A DNA stretch of 64,000 nucleotides from CAWBFD01 sp963788115 (GTDB lineage: Bacteria; Actinomycetota; Thermoleophilia; Solirubrobacterales; 70-9), in contig CAWBFD010000004.1 in assembly GCA_963788115.1 (NCBI GenBank), positions 868,001-932,000 of the forward strand, given 5' to 3'. Below the pieces are notes generated by a model, which saw nothing but the letters and a program-made list of their open reading frames with translations, was not told the DNA's origin and made no database searches. The position numbers and the translations under genes are program-made. Of this stretch, positions 22,831 through 30,731 are shown piece by piece (position 1 is the first letter of the stretch; each line of letters opens with the position of its first letter).

Positions 22831-23466
22831 GTGAGTGAAGCCGGGTCCGTCACGCCCGAGATGCGGACGATCGCTTCGCGGCTCTCGACGACGCGGGTGG
22901 AGGCCTTCAGCGACGGCGTCTTCGCGATCGCGATCACCCTGCTGGTCCTCGACATCGGGCTGTCGGCGGATGCCGGCGACGACCTGCTGCAGGCTCTGCT
23001 CGACGAGTGGCCCGCGTATCTCTCCTACCTGACCAGCTTCGCCGCGATCGGGGGCCTATGGCTCCTTCACCACTGGATCGTCGGAAGTCTCCGGGTGGTC
23101 GATGTCAATCTCCTGCGCCTGAACCTGCTGTTGCTGCTGTGCGTCGCGTTTCTCCCCTTCCCGACGATGCTCATGGGCACCTACCTCGTCGGCGAAAGCG
23201 ATCCCGAGCGGGTAGCGGTCATCTTCTACGGGATCTGGCTTCTCCTCACCCGGAGTGCCCTCGGCGCAATGTGGTGGTATGCGCCCAGGCATCCCGCCCT
23301 GCTCAAGGACGACGTGACCGCAGCCGAGGTCGCAGCGGTGGGGCGCCTGGTTAACCCAAATGTCCTACTGGTGGCGGCTGCCACCCTGATCGCCCTCCCG
23401 GCGCCCGAGGCCGCGGCAATCCTCTACTGCGTGATCGTCGTCGGCTCGCTCGTGTGGTCACGCTGA
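22831..23466 (+). CDS. TMEM175-family potassium channel-like protein
   Basis: A 211-residue membrane protein (DUF1211/TMEM175). The diagnostic RxxxFSD motif is present at Arg22-Phe26-Ser27-Asp28 in TRVEAFSDGVFAIAITLLVLDI, followed by five more hydrophobic helices with the conserved FAAIGGLWLLHHWIV segment. Bacterial TMEM175 proteins form tetrameric K+ leak channels lacking a TVGYG filter, with the pore lined by helix 1. It starts with GTG at 22831, 33 bases after the cupin gene. No regulator is visible. Confidence 0.9.
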   Translation: MSEAGSVTPEMRTIASRLSTTRVEAFSDGVFAIAITLLVLDIGLSADAGDDLLQALLDEWPAYLSYLTSFAAIGGLWLLHHWIVGSLRVVDVNLLRLNLLLLLCVAFLPFPTMLMGTYLVGESDPERVAVIFYGIWLLLTRSALGAMWWYAPRHPALLKDDVTAAEVAAVGRLVNPNVLLVAAATLIALPAPEAAAILYCVIVVGSLVWSR

Positions 23467-23472
23467 GGGAGA

Positions 23473-24603
23473 TCAGGCGGCGGCGAGCCCTGCACGAGTC
23501 TCCCCGGCGACCGACGCGCGCTCCCGGATCAGCTCGCGGTAGAGGGCGGCGTAGCGTGCGGCGACCGGCCGCGGGCGAAAGCGCGCGGCGTAGGCCCGCG
23601 CCGCCTCGAGGTCGGTTGAGCGACGACCCGCGAGCACAGCGCGGAGCGCTTCGGCGAGTGCCGCCGGGTCCTCGGGCGGAATCAGCACCCCGCGGCCCTC
23701 AGACAGCGTCAGCGGCAGGCCCTCGACGGCGGCGCCGACGACGGGGACTCCGAGCGCCATCGCCTGGACGGCCGTCTGTGACCACGCCTCGTATCGCGAC
23801 GGCACGACGCAGGCGCTGGCCCCTGCGAGCCAAGGGGCGATCCGCGGCCGCCAGCCGCAGAAGCGGACCGTTCGCTTGAGCCCACGCCGACACGCCAGGT
23901 CCATCAGCTCAGCTTCCATGGGCCCCGAGCCGAGCACGTAGGTGCGCGGCGGGGACGGCATCAGGGCCAGCGCCTCGAGCAGGAGATCGGGCCCCTTCTC
24001 CTGGTGGAGGCGGCCGGCGAAGACAAGCCGGGGGCGGGGGAGGGGGACCACGGCCGCAGCGCCGTCATCGGGGATCACCGAGATTCCGGCTGAGATCCGC
24101 TCCGCCGCAAGCCCCGCCCGCAGGGCGGTCTCACGCGTGGCGGGGCCGTGGGCGAGGAACCTGTCCACCCGCTGAAGGGCCGAACGGAGCTCAGCGTCCC
24201 GGGGCTGCCCGGGCCATTGCAACGCGTTGTGCTCGCTCGCCACCAACGGAACCCCGACCGGTGCCGCCTGTGCCGCCGCCCACCAGGCGCCGAACATGTG
24301 GGCATGGACGAGGTCGGCGCCCGCAAGCCTCGGGGCCAACCACGAGACGAACCGCGGGTCGCATGCGTACTGCATGCCATGCGCACCGCCCCAGACCTCG
24401 ACGGGCATCCCGGCCGACCGGGCGACCTCGATTCCCTCGGGGCTCGCTTCACCGGCGAGGACACGGCACGCGACGCGTTGGCGAACCTCCAGCTCGCGGG
24501 TCAGGCGCAGGGCGGCGAGCTGGGCTCCGCCCGGCTCGAGCTTCGCGATCACGCGCACGACGCGTGTCCCAGCGAGCTGCTGCCCAGCTGAAGCAATCAT
24601 CAC
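23473..24603 (-). CDS. GT4-family glycosyltransferase
   Basis: A 376-residue GT-B fold enzyme. The N-terminal domain begins VVRVIAKLEPGGAQLAALRLTREL, and LVHAHMFGAWWAA is the usual acceptor-side loop. The C-terminal domain has RPRLVFAGRLHQEKGPDLLLEAL and the nucleotide-sugar binding ACVVPSRYEAWSQTAVQAMALGVPVVG, with the E-x7-E pattern. Members transfer sugars to lipids, polysaccharides or small molecules. It converges on the TMEM175 gene and is isolated from other polysaccharide genes, so its acceptor cannot be inferred. Confidence 0.9.
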   Translation of the reverse strand: MMIASAGQQLAGTRVVRVIAKLEPGGAQLAALRLTRELEVRQRVACRVLAGEASPEGIEVARSAGMPVEVWGGAHGMQYACDPRFVSWLAPRLAGADLVHAHMFGAWWAAAQAAPVGVPLVASEHNALQWPGQPRDAELRSALQRVDRFLAHGPATRETALRAGLAAERISAGISVIPDDGAAAVVPLPRPRLVFAGRLHQEKGPDLLLEALALMPSPPRTYVLGSGPMEAELMDLACRRGLKRTVRFCGWRPRIAPWLAGASACVVPSRYEAWSQTAVQAMALGVPVVGAAVEGLPLTLSEGRGVLIPPEDPAALAEALRAVLAGRRSTDLEAARAYAARFRPRPVAARYAALYRELIRERASVAGETRAGLAAA

Positions 24604-24652
24604 CCATCGTCCCAGGCGCGGGCCACGCTGGTGTTACCTCCGGGTGAATCGG

Positions 24653-24687
24653 CGGTTGTCCCGGCGGCGGGGCCGCCGGGACAACCG
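24653..24687 (-). terminator. 16-bp perfect hairpin downstream of the DoxX gene
   Basis: CGGTTGTCCCGGCGGC (24653-24668) pairs perfectly with GCCGCCGGGACAACCG (24672-24687) around a 3-nt GGG loop. It lies 14 bases after the DoxX stop (minus strand) and 50 bases before the glycosyltransferase start, so it probably separates the two transcripts. No U-tract follows. Confidence 0.65.
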
Positions 24688-24701
24688 ATCAACCTGTGGC
24701 G

Positions 24702-25226
24702 CTACGCGGCGGTTGCCTGCGCGTCGCCCGTGCCACGCTCACGGAAGGCGCGAGCGCTCAGCACGGCACCGACGCCGCCTACGATGCCGACGCCGAGAGC
24801 GCCCAGTGCCCAACCGGTGCCGGCCAGGTCCAGGCTGAGCGCGTGGTCGAGCGACCACTCGCCCGCGCCCACGCCGGCCAGCGCGAACGCCACCGCGATC
24901 ATGACCAGGTTGTATTCGTAGCCGTTGTCCGAATTCCAGACCCCATTGGGCCGGTGGACGGTGAGGATCGCGGCGGTCATCACCGCGATCAGGGCCGCGG
25001 CCGCGAACGGCGTCACGAGCCCTGCGGCGAGCAGCAGCCCGCCGAGGAGCTCCGCCGTGCCGGCGGCGGTTGCGTGAAGTCGGCCTGGACGCAGGCCGAG
25101 TTGCTCGAAGAACCCGGCGGTTCCGTTGATGCCATGACCGCCGAAGACCCCGAACAGCTTCTGCGCGCCGTGCCCCGCGAACAAGGCGCCAACGACCACT
25201 CGCAGCGCAAGTAGTGCGATCTCCAT
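24702..25226 (-). CDS. DoxX-family membrane protein
   Basis: A 174-residue four-helix membrane protein of the DoxX family: LRVVVGALFAGHGAQKLFGVFGGHGINGTAGFFEQLGL is the family signature, and HATAAGTAELLGGLLLAAGLVTPFAA follows. The start at 25226 has AGGAGG upstream. DoxX proteins associate with the membrane in detoxification of thiol stress or peroxides in actinobacteria. It is divergent from an HxlR-family regulator, and a promoter with a palindrome lies between them, a common arrangement for thiol/quinone-sensing control. Confidence 0.9.
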   Translation of the reverse strand: MEIALLALRVVVGALFAGHGAQKLFGVFGGHGINGTAGFFEQLGLRPGRLHATAAGTAELLGGLLLAAGLVTPFAAAALIAVMTAAILTVHRPNGVWNSDNGYEYNLVMIAVAFALAGVGAGEWSLDHALSLDLAGTGWALGALGVGIVGGVGAVLSARAFRERGTGDAQATAA

Positions 25227-25311
25227 CGAGTCCTCCTGAGTAGGTAGGGGGGTTTCCTGTTTCCCGATCCTGAGCCACCTCGCAATCCTGAGTAGCTCAG
25301 AACTTCTTAGT

Positions 25312-25340
25312 AGATTAGCGAAAGATGCTTGACCAAGCAA
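25312..25340 (-). promoter_or_regulatory. DoxX promoter with overlapping palindromic operator
   Basis: On the minus strand TTGCTT (25335-25340) and TAATCT (25312-25317) are spaced by 17 bases. The perfect palindrome TGCTTG-AC-CAAGCA (25326-25339) covers the -35 box and the upstream spacer, so a bound regulator would block RNA polymerase. A second small palindrome, CTGAG-TAG-CTCAG, lies at 25288-25300 just downstream of the probable transcription start. The divergent HxlR regulator is the obvious candidate ligand. Confidence 0.6.
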
Positions 25341-25413
25341 GTATTTGCCGGACCCCCAAGGAGAACGCACCGGGCTCCAAGGGCCGCCCGAGCGGCGGCT
25401 AGCATGGTCCGCA

Positions 25414-25773
25414 ATGGGGGCGTCAGTGCAGCCCGAGTTCTGCTCCCGGTTCCACCGCGCGGTCGAGCTCGTGGGCCGGCGCTGGAGTGGAGCCGTCCTG
25501 AATGCGATCCTCGAGGGGAACCACCGCTACCGGGCGATCCGCGGCGCGATCCCCGGGCTCAGCGACACGATGCTGGCCCAACGGCTGCGCGAGCTCGAGG
25601 CCGAGGGGTTGCTCGAGCGGCGCGTGCTCGATACATCTCCGGTGCGGGTCGAGTACCACCTCACCGCGAAGGGCCGGGCGCTCGACGGCCCGCTCCAGGC
25701 CATCGCGGACTGGGCCGAGAAGTGGCTTGTGGCCGAGCCTGAAAGGAAGGTCGCGGCCGGATCTGGCAGGTGA
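25414..25773 (+). CDS. HxlR-family transcriptional regulator
   Basis: A 119-residue winged helix protein of the HxlR family. It has the family N-terminal Cys (EFCSRFHRAVELVGRRWSGAVLNAILEG), then HRYRAIRGAIPGLSDTMLAQRLRELEAEGLLERRV, SPVRVEYHLTAKGRALDGPLQAIADWAEKW. HxlR proteins with this Cys often sense quinones or electrophiles by thiol modification. I take the ATG at 25414, since the frame upstream has no homology. It is divergent from the DoxX gene, which it probably controls. Confidence 0.88.
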   Translation: MGASVQPEFCSRFHRAVELVGRRWSGAVLNAILEGNHRYRAIRGAIPGLSDTMLAQRLRELEAEGLLERRVLDTSPVRVEYHLTAKGRALDGPLQAIADWAEKWLVAEPERKVAAGSGR

Positions 25774-25859
25774 CCCGGGCGCTCATCTGCAGGAGGTGAG
25801 GGCTCCCGCGCTGCCTGAGCGCAACGTCAAGCGGTAAGAAGTCGCGGCGCGCCCGAGTG

Positions 25860-26516
25860 TTACGCGCTCACGCTGAGCTCCGCAGCCTCCTGGCCCTCCT
25901 CGCCGTCATCGCCCCCGCCGATGGCGTCGGCGATCAGCACCGCGGCGCCGAATACGCCGGCGACGATGGCCACGATCGCGACCACCCGGGTCGGCGGTCC
26001 GCCGTGAATGCCGGTCTCGTGCACCGCCGCGTGCCCCTTGCCGCGGGCGATCAGCCAGCGATTGACCGGGAAGGCGACGACACCGGCGATCACCAGCGCC
26101 ACCGAGAGGCTCCCCCAGAAGAGCAGGTCGCCGACCCCGGCGTCCATCGCCCCCGGAATCAGGAGGACGAGCGCGTTGTCCACCACCTCCATCGTGGCGA
26201 TGCTGAGCGTGTCCGAGGCCAGGGCGATGGGGATCACCGCCGCGAGGGCCATGCCCGCGCGCAGCAGCGGCAGGCTGGTCAGGCCGTACCCGAACAGGAA
26301 CGCCAGCGCGATGGCCAGCGCGATCGTACCCAGGTTGGAGAACCCTGCCGCCGTGCCGATGATCAGTCCGAGCACCTCGCCGATCGCGCAGCCGGTGAGG
26401 CAGTGCAGGGTGGCGCTCAGCGCGACGCCGTCGAGCTCCCGGCCCGAGGTTGGCATCGCGTGGTGATCCGCGCCCGGCTCGCGGGCCTGATCGTGGCGGT
26501 GCGTGCTCGCTTCCAT
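25860..26516 (-). CDS. DUF4396 membrane protein
   Basis: A 218-residue membrane protein with about six helices. LHCLTGCAIGEVLGLIIGTAAGFSN (with His38, Cys39 and Cys43), SLPLLRAG, ALASDTLSIATMEVVDNALVLLIPGAMDAG and VAFPVNRWLIARGKGHAAVH match the DUF4396 family as I know it. The Cys/His motif at the start of helix 1 and the conserved acidic residues inside helices suggest metal binding or transport, but function is unproved. The N-terminus is His-rich; ATG at 26456 is an alternative start. A palindromic C-tract site lies 44 bases upstream. Confidence 0.82.
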   Translation of the reverse strand: MEASTHRHDQAREPGADHHAMPTSGRELDGVALSATLHCLTGCAIGEVLGLIIGTAAGFSNLGTIALAIALAFLFGYGLTSLPLLRAGMALAAVIPIALASDTLSIATMEVVDNALVLLIPGAMDAGVGDLLFWGSLSVALVIAGVVAFPVNRWLIARGKGHAAVHETGIHGGPPTRVVAIVAIVAGVFGAAVLIADAIGGGDDGEEGQEAAELSVSA

Positions 26517-26559
26517 GGTTCCTCTGATCTTCGCTGATCCCTGGGCGCCCGAAGATCAG

Positions 26560-26578
26560 GATACCCCCCCGAAGTATC
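26560..26578. promoter_or_regulatory. Possible CsoR-like operator before the DUF4396 gene
   Basis: GATAC (26560-26564), a 9-bp centre rich in C, and GTATC (26574-26578) form an inverted repeat around CCCCCCGAA. It resembles half of the ATACCCC…GGGGTAT operators bound by copper-sensing CsoR repressors, but the second G-tract is missing. It lies in the 185-bp divergent region between the DUF4396 gene and the CocE-like gene. No CsoR gene is in the window. Confidence 0.3.
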
Positions 26579-26701
26579 TGGCCGCGCCCGCTGGGCGCTC
26601 AATCGAGCGGTCGGAGGTCGACGCGCCGGGCTGACCTCATCGGCTCTGTATCCTGACGCGCACTGAGGGACTGGACCGCGGGGACCCGGCACGGAGGTGC
26701 G

Positions 26702-28906
26702 ATGACTGATCGAGCGACGGGGACGGGGGCGCCTCGTGGTGCGGTGTTGACGGGGATCGTGGCGGTCTCGGCATTCGCGATCCTGGCGGCGCCGGCAAGC
26801 GCGGAGATCCCTCAGGTATTCACGGACGCCCCGGGGTCGACCCCGATTAACTGCACAGTTCAGGGACCGGGGCCGGACGAGGGGGTTCGCTTCTGCACCG
26901 ACGGCGCCGAGGACCCCGACCCCCGAAGCACGGTCAAGACCTTCGACGGCGTTCCGCTCGACGTCAACGTCGCCTTCCCGCCCGAGCCCCTGGTGGGCCC
27001 CGACGGCGACTACCCGCTGGTGATGATGTTCCACGGCTACGGCGGCAGCAAGCTCGGGCTGGGGTCGATGCGCCGCTGGCTGAGCCAGGGCTACGCGACC
27101 TTCAGCCTGACCACCCGCGGCTTTCACGAGTCGTGCGGCAACGCGGCCTCGCGTGCGGCCGATCCCGTCGGTTGCGCTGAGGGCTGGGTCCGGCTGATGG
27201 ACACCCGCTACGAGGTCCGCGACGCCCAGTACCTGGCCGGCCGCCTGGTCGACGAGGGGCTCGTGGATCCCGAGCGGATCGGCGCCACCGGGGGCTCCTA
27301 TGGCGGCGGCATGTCGATGTCGCTGGCGGCCCTGCGCGACCGGGTGATGATGCCCGACGGGAGCCTGGTCGACTGGGAGAGCCCGGACGGCACCCCGATG
27401 CGGATCGCCGCGGCGGCCCCGGGAATCCCATGGACGGACCTCGCCCAGGCGCTGACTCCGAACGGGAGCACGCTCGACTATGTGGCGAACGCCCCGTATC
27501 TCGGGCCGAGCGGCCGGATCGGCGTGGAGAAGCAGAACTGGGTCGGGAACCTCTACCTCGCAGGCCTCGTCTTCGGTTTCTATGCCCCGCCCGGGGTCGA
27601 TCCCGACGCCGACCTCACCACCTGGAAGGAGCGCCTCGACGAGGGTGGCCCCTATGACGGCGATCCGCTCGCGGAGGACGTGGTCGACGAGGTCACGACC
27701 CACCACTCCTCCTACTACATCGACCACTCGGAGCCGCCCGCCCCGCTGATCATCTCGAACGGCTTCACGGACGACCTGTTCCCGGCCAACGAGGCGCTCC
27801 GCTTCTACAACCGCACCCGCACCCAGTACCCGAATGCCCCGATCGCCCTCACCTTCGGCGACTTCGGGCACGCGCGCGGCGCGAACAAGGCCGACATCGG
27901 CGCCCTGGTCAACTCCCGCGAGAACGCCTGGTTCGCGCATTACCTGAAGGGCGAGGGGGCGACACCCCCCTCCGACGTGGTCGCCATGACCCAGACCTGC
28001 CCGAACTCGGCGCCCTCGGGAGGGCCGTTCGAAGCCGTGACCTGGGCGGAGATCGCCCCGGGCGAGATCCGGTTCGCCCAGGGCGCGCGCAGGACGGTTC
28101 AGGCGTCGGGGACGCAGTTCGGGAACGAGTACGGCAACTACTCCGCGCTCGCGGCGGGCAACCCGTGTGTGCAGACGGCGGGGGCGAACAACCCGGCCAC
28201 TGCGAACTACCGTCTCGCCCCGGCCCCGGCCGGCGGCTACACGATGCTTGGCTCGCCCACGGTGATCGCCGACATCGCCCTTCCGGGCGCCAACAGCCAA
28301 CTCGCCGCGCGGCTCTTCGACGTCGCGCCCGATGGCCAGCAGACCCTGGTTGCCCGCGGCCTCTGGCGGCCCGAGGTGAGCGGGAAGCGGGCGGTGCGCC
28401 AGGTGTTCCAGCTCACGCCCAACGGCTGGCAGTTCGCCGAGGGGCACGTGCCGAAGCTCGAGCTTCTGCCCAACGACGCGCCCTACGGGCTCGCCTCGCC
28501 CGGCCAGCGCCCGATCCGGGTCTCGAACCTGGAGCTGCGGCTGCCGGTCGTGGAGGAGCCGGGATCGCTGGGCGGCCTGGTCAAGGCGCCCGCGCGCAAG
28601 GTCCTGCCGCGCGGCTACCAGCTGGCCCGCGGCTTCGACTCGGGCCCGCCGAGCACGAGGATCGATGCGGCGCCGGCCAAGAGGACCAAGCGTCGCTCGG
28701 TCACCTTCCGCTTCAGCTCGAGCGACGTCGGCTCGAGCTTCCAGTGCAAGCTCGACCGCGGCGCCTTCAAGCGGTGCACCTCGCCGAAGCGCTACGGGAA
28801 GGTCTCGGCCGGTGCGCACGTGTTCGAGGTGCGGGCGATCGACCCCGACGGGAATCGCGACTCGAGCCCCGCGAAGCACCGGTTCCGCGTGCTCGCCTCC
28901 CGCTAG
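26702..28906 (+). CDS. Secreted CocE/X-Pro dipeptidyl-peptidase-like hydrolase
   Basis: A 734-residue exported hydrolase. After a signal peptide (about 1-34) comes an alpha/beta hydrolase domain of the S15/CocE type: oxyanion region VMMFHGYGGSK, nucleophile GGSYGGGMSMSL near residue 200, a catalytic Asp in SNGFTDDLFPANEA and a probable His in GDFGHARG. A jelly-roll beta domain follows (about 420-610), as in CocE. The final 90 residues (FRFSSSDVGSSFQCKLDRGAFKRC … VFEVRAIDPDGNRDSSP) are an Ig-like repeat seen on many secreted actinobacterial proteins. Substrate may be peptides or esters outside the cell. Its stop overlaps the convergent neighbour by four bases. Confidence 0.85.
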   Translation: MTDRATGTGAPRGAVLTGIVAVSAFAILAAPASAEIPQVFTDAPGSTPINCTVQGPGPDEGVRFCTDGAEDPDPRSTVKTFDGVPLDVNVAFPPEPLVGPDGDYPLVMMFHGYGGSKLGLGSMRRWLSQGYATFSLTTRGFHESCGNAASRAADPVGCAEGWVRLMDTRYEVRDAQYLAGRLVDEGLVDPERIGATGGSYGGGMSMSLAALRDRVMMPDGSLVDWESPDGTPMRIAAAAPGIPWTDLAQALTPNGSTLDYVANAPYLGPSGRIGVEKQNWVGNLYLAGLVFGFYAPPGVDPDADLTTWKERLDEGGPYDGDPLAEDVVDEVTTHHSSYYIDHSEPPAPLIISNGFTDDLFPANEALRFYNRTRTQYPNAPIALTFGDFGHARGANKADIGALVNSRENAWFAHYLKGEGATPPSDVVAMTQTCPNSAPSGGPFEAVTWAEIAPGEIRFAQGARRTVQASGTQFGNEYGNYSALAAGNPCVQTAGANNPATANYRLAPAPAGGYTMLGSPTVIADIALPGANSQLAARLFDVAPDGQQTLVARGLWRPEVSGKRAVRQVFQLTPNGWQFAEGHVPKLELLPNDAPYGLASPGQRPIRVSNLELRLPVVEEPGSLGGLVKAPARKVLPRGYQLARGFDSGPPSTRIDAAPAKRTKRRSVTFRFSSSDVGSSFQCKLDRGAFKRCTSPKRYGKVSAGAHVFEVRAIDPDGNRDSSPAKHRFRVLASR

Positions 28907-29631
28907 TCGCGCCCGGCGCGCAGCTCGAGGAAGAGGACGGTCACGGCCACGCCGTAGGGCGGGGACGTGAGGAGGCTCGCGAGCGTCGCGGCGCCCCAAT
29001 CGCCGAGAAAGCCCTCGCCCAGACCCCACCATGAGGCCGACTCGGCAGCCGCGGAGAGGGCGCTCTCCGCGACAAGCAGCACCATCACCACACCGAGGAC
29101 GAGCCAGAAGCGGCCGCGGACGAGCGCGTGGCTGCGACGGAACGCCGGGATGACCCCGCGACCCTCGAGCTCGACCGCAGGGGCGACAAGCGCGAACCAG
29201 GCGAGGAACACGATGCCCGGCACGAGCAGCGCGATGAAGCCGAGCGCGATCACGACGACCGCCAGCACGTCGACGGCGACCAGCCGCATCACCGGCAGGT
29301 GCGCGACGAGCTCGCGCAAGCGAAGCTCGCGGCCTTCCCGCTCGGCGACGACGGCACGGGCGACAATGCCGGTGTAGATCACCTCGCCGGCGAGCGCGGC
29401 GAGCGCCGCCGCGGACGCGGCCACCGCGGCCGAGGCGAGGAGGCCCTCGCCGACCCCGTCGTCCGTGAGCGCCTCGGAGAGGTCCTCAGCAAGCACGTCG
29501 ACGAGGCCCAGGGGGACGAACACGATCACACCGGCGATGAGCAACGTCGCCCAGCGCGCCCGGCAAATCGAGAGCACCTCGGAGGCGAGGTCCCTGAGGC
29601 GAGGCGCGCGGGCGCCATCCCTCGCGTGCAT
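28903..29631 (-). CDS. Multi-pass membrane protein (glycerophosphodiesterase membrane-domain-like)
   Basis: A 242-residue integral membrane protein with about six helices. The pattern LLIAGVIVFVPLGLVDVLA … FIALLVPGIVFLAWFALVAPAVELEGRGVIPAFRRSHALVRGRFW is that of the membrane domain found in glycerophosphoryl diester phosphodiesterase fusions and DUF975-like proteins; no catalytic domain is attached. I start it at the ATG at 29631 because the frame continues upstream without homology. Role unknown, possibly membrane organisation. Confidence 0.75.
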   Translation of the reverse strand: MHARDGARAPRLRDLASEVLSICRARWATLLIAGVIVFVPLGLVDVLAEDLSEALTDDGVGEGLLASAAVAASAAALAALAGEVIYTGIVARAVVAEREGRELRLRELVAHLPVMRLVAVDVLAVVVIALGFIALLVPGIVFLAWFALVAPAVELEGRGVIPAFRRSHALVRGRFWLVLGVVMVLLVAESALSAAAESASWWGLGEGFLGDWGAATLASLLTSPPYGVAVTVLFLELRAGRD

Positions 29632-29748
29632 CGCCACGATCCTACGTCCCGGCGGTGCGACGGACGAATGCAATCCATTGAACCTCCTCGCCCGCTCCCT
29701 CGTATGACGGCGCGGGGGATGCCAGACCCACCGAAGGGAGGGTTTCCG

Positions 29749-30642
29749 ATGAGAAGCTCCTCGCGCCTGGTGGCCGCGGGCGTTGCCTGTCTGGCCGCGG
29801 GAGTGGTCGCGGTCCCGGCGGCGGCCGCGGCCGACACCCAGCCGCCCACCCCACCGTCCAACGTCCGCGTGCTGGCGACGAGCCCGTCCACCGTCACGAT
29901 CTCGTTCACCGGCTCGACCGATGATGTCGGGCTTCGCTGGTACTCCGTGCGGGTCGGCAACCGACAGCAGTTCACGACTTCGCCGAGCCGCACCGAGATC
30001 GGCGGGCTGCTCTCGAACACGACCTACTCGCTGACCGTGGTCGCGATCGACACGGCGGGCAACGTGTCCCAGCCGAGCCAGCCGATCACCTTCACCACCG
30101 CGGGATGGGCCGCTCCGACCGGGCTCCGGGTGACGAGCACGGCCGGCGGCACGGTCGGGCTCGCATGGAACCGCTCGACGGACATGGATCCGTATCGCTT
30201 CCTGGTCTACGACAACGGCCGTGGCGAGGTGGTGACCAAGGGAGAACAGGTGACCGTGCGGAACCTGGCCGGGGGCAGTCACACGCTCACCGTCAGGGCG
30301 ATGCACTCGTCCGGCGACGTCTCGCCGGCGAGCGACTCGGTGGCCGTGACGGTCCCGTCCACCAGCGACGATCGGACCGCGCCGACCGCGCCGGGGGGTC
30401 CGACGATCAGGGAAAACGAGGACGCCTATGACTTCACCACCACCTGGACGGCCTCGACCGACGACGTCGATCCGCAGTCGAGCCTGACCTATGAGCTGCT
30501 CCAGCTCTGGGCGGGCGAGCTGTTCGTCGCGCGCTACGGCATCACCGGGACGTCCACGTCCGGCCCCTTCGCCACCGCGGTGAGGGCCGTGGACCGCGCC
30601 GCAAACCGGTCCGAGCCGGCGTTCACCACCTTGGTCTGGTAG
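29749..30642 (+). CDS. Secreted protein with three fibronectin type III-like repeats
   Basis: A 297-residue exported protein. The ATG at 29749 is preceded by GAAGGGAGG and followed by a signal peptide ending near AAAAADTQPPTPPS. Three beta-sandwich repeats follow: about 32-118 (PPSNVRVLATSPSTVTISFTGSTDDVG … PITFTTA), 119-206 (APTGLRVTSTAGGTVGLAWNRSTD … VAVTVP) and 212-297 (TAPTAPGGPTIRENEDAYDF … TLVW). It has no enzyme domain. Probably an adhesion, scaffold or polysaccharide-associated surface protein. Confidence 0.85.
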   Translation: MRSSSRLVAAGVACLAAGVVAVPAAAAADTQPPTPPSNVRVLATSPSTVTISFTGSTDDVGLRWYSVRVGNRQQFTTSPSRTEIGGLLSNTTYSLTVVAIDTAGNVSQPSQPITFTTAGWAAPTGLRVTSTAGGTVGLAWNRSTDMDPYRFLVYDNGRGEVVTKGEQVTVRNLAGGSHTLTVRAMHSSGDVSPASDSVAVTVPSTSDDRTAPTAPGGPTIRENEDAYDFTTTWTASTDDVDPQSSLTYELLQLWAGELFVARYGITGTSTSGPFATAVRAVDRAANRSEPAFTTLVW

Positions 30643-30654
30643 CGGAACCGCGGC

Positions 30655-30699
30655 GGTGAGGCGGATCCTGGGCACATGGCACCCAGGATCCGCCTCACC
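30655..30699. terminator. 18-bp perfect hairpin between convergent genes
   Basis: GGTGAGGCGGATCCTGGG (30655-30672) pairs without mismatch with CCCAGGATCCGCCTCACC (30682-30699) across a 9-nt loop. It sits between the stop of the fibronectin-repeat gene and the stop of the P450 gene, so it can end both transcripts. Confidence 0.85.
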
Positions 30700-30731
30700 C
30701 CGGCGTCGAATCTCGCGAGGGCGCCTGGCGG

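Noticed and set aside
26417..29032. Very long open frame (871 codons) antisense to the CocE-like gene
   Set aside because: Arg/Gly/Val-rich composition with no domains; typical open antisense frame in high-GC DNA. The sense gene has clear hydrolase motifs and a signal peptide.
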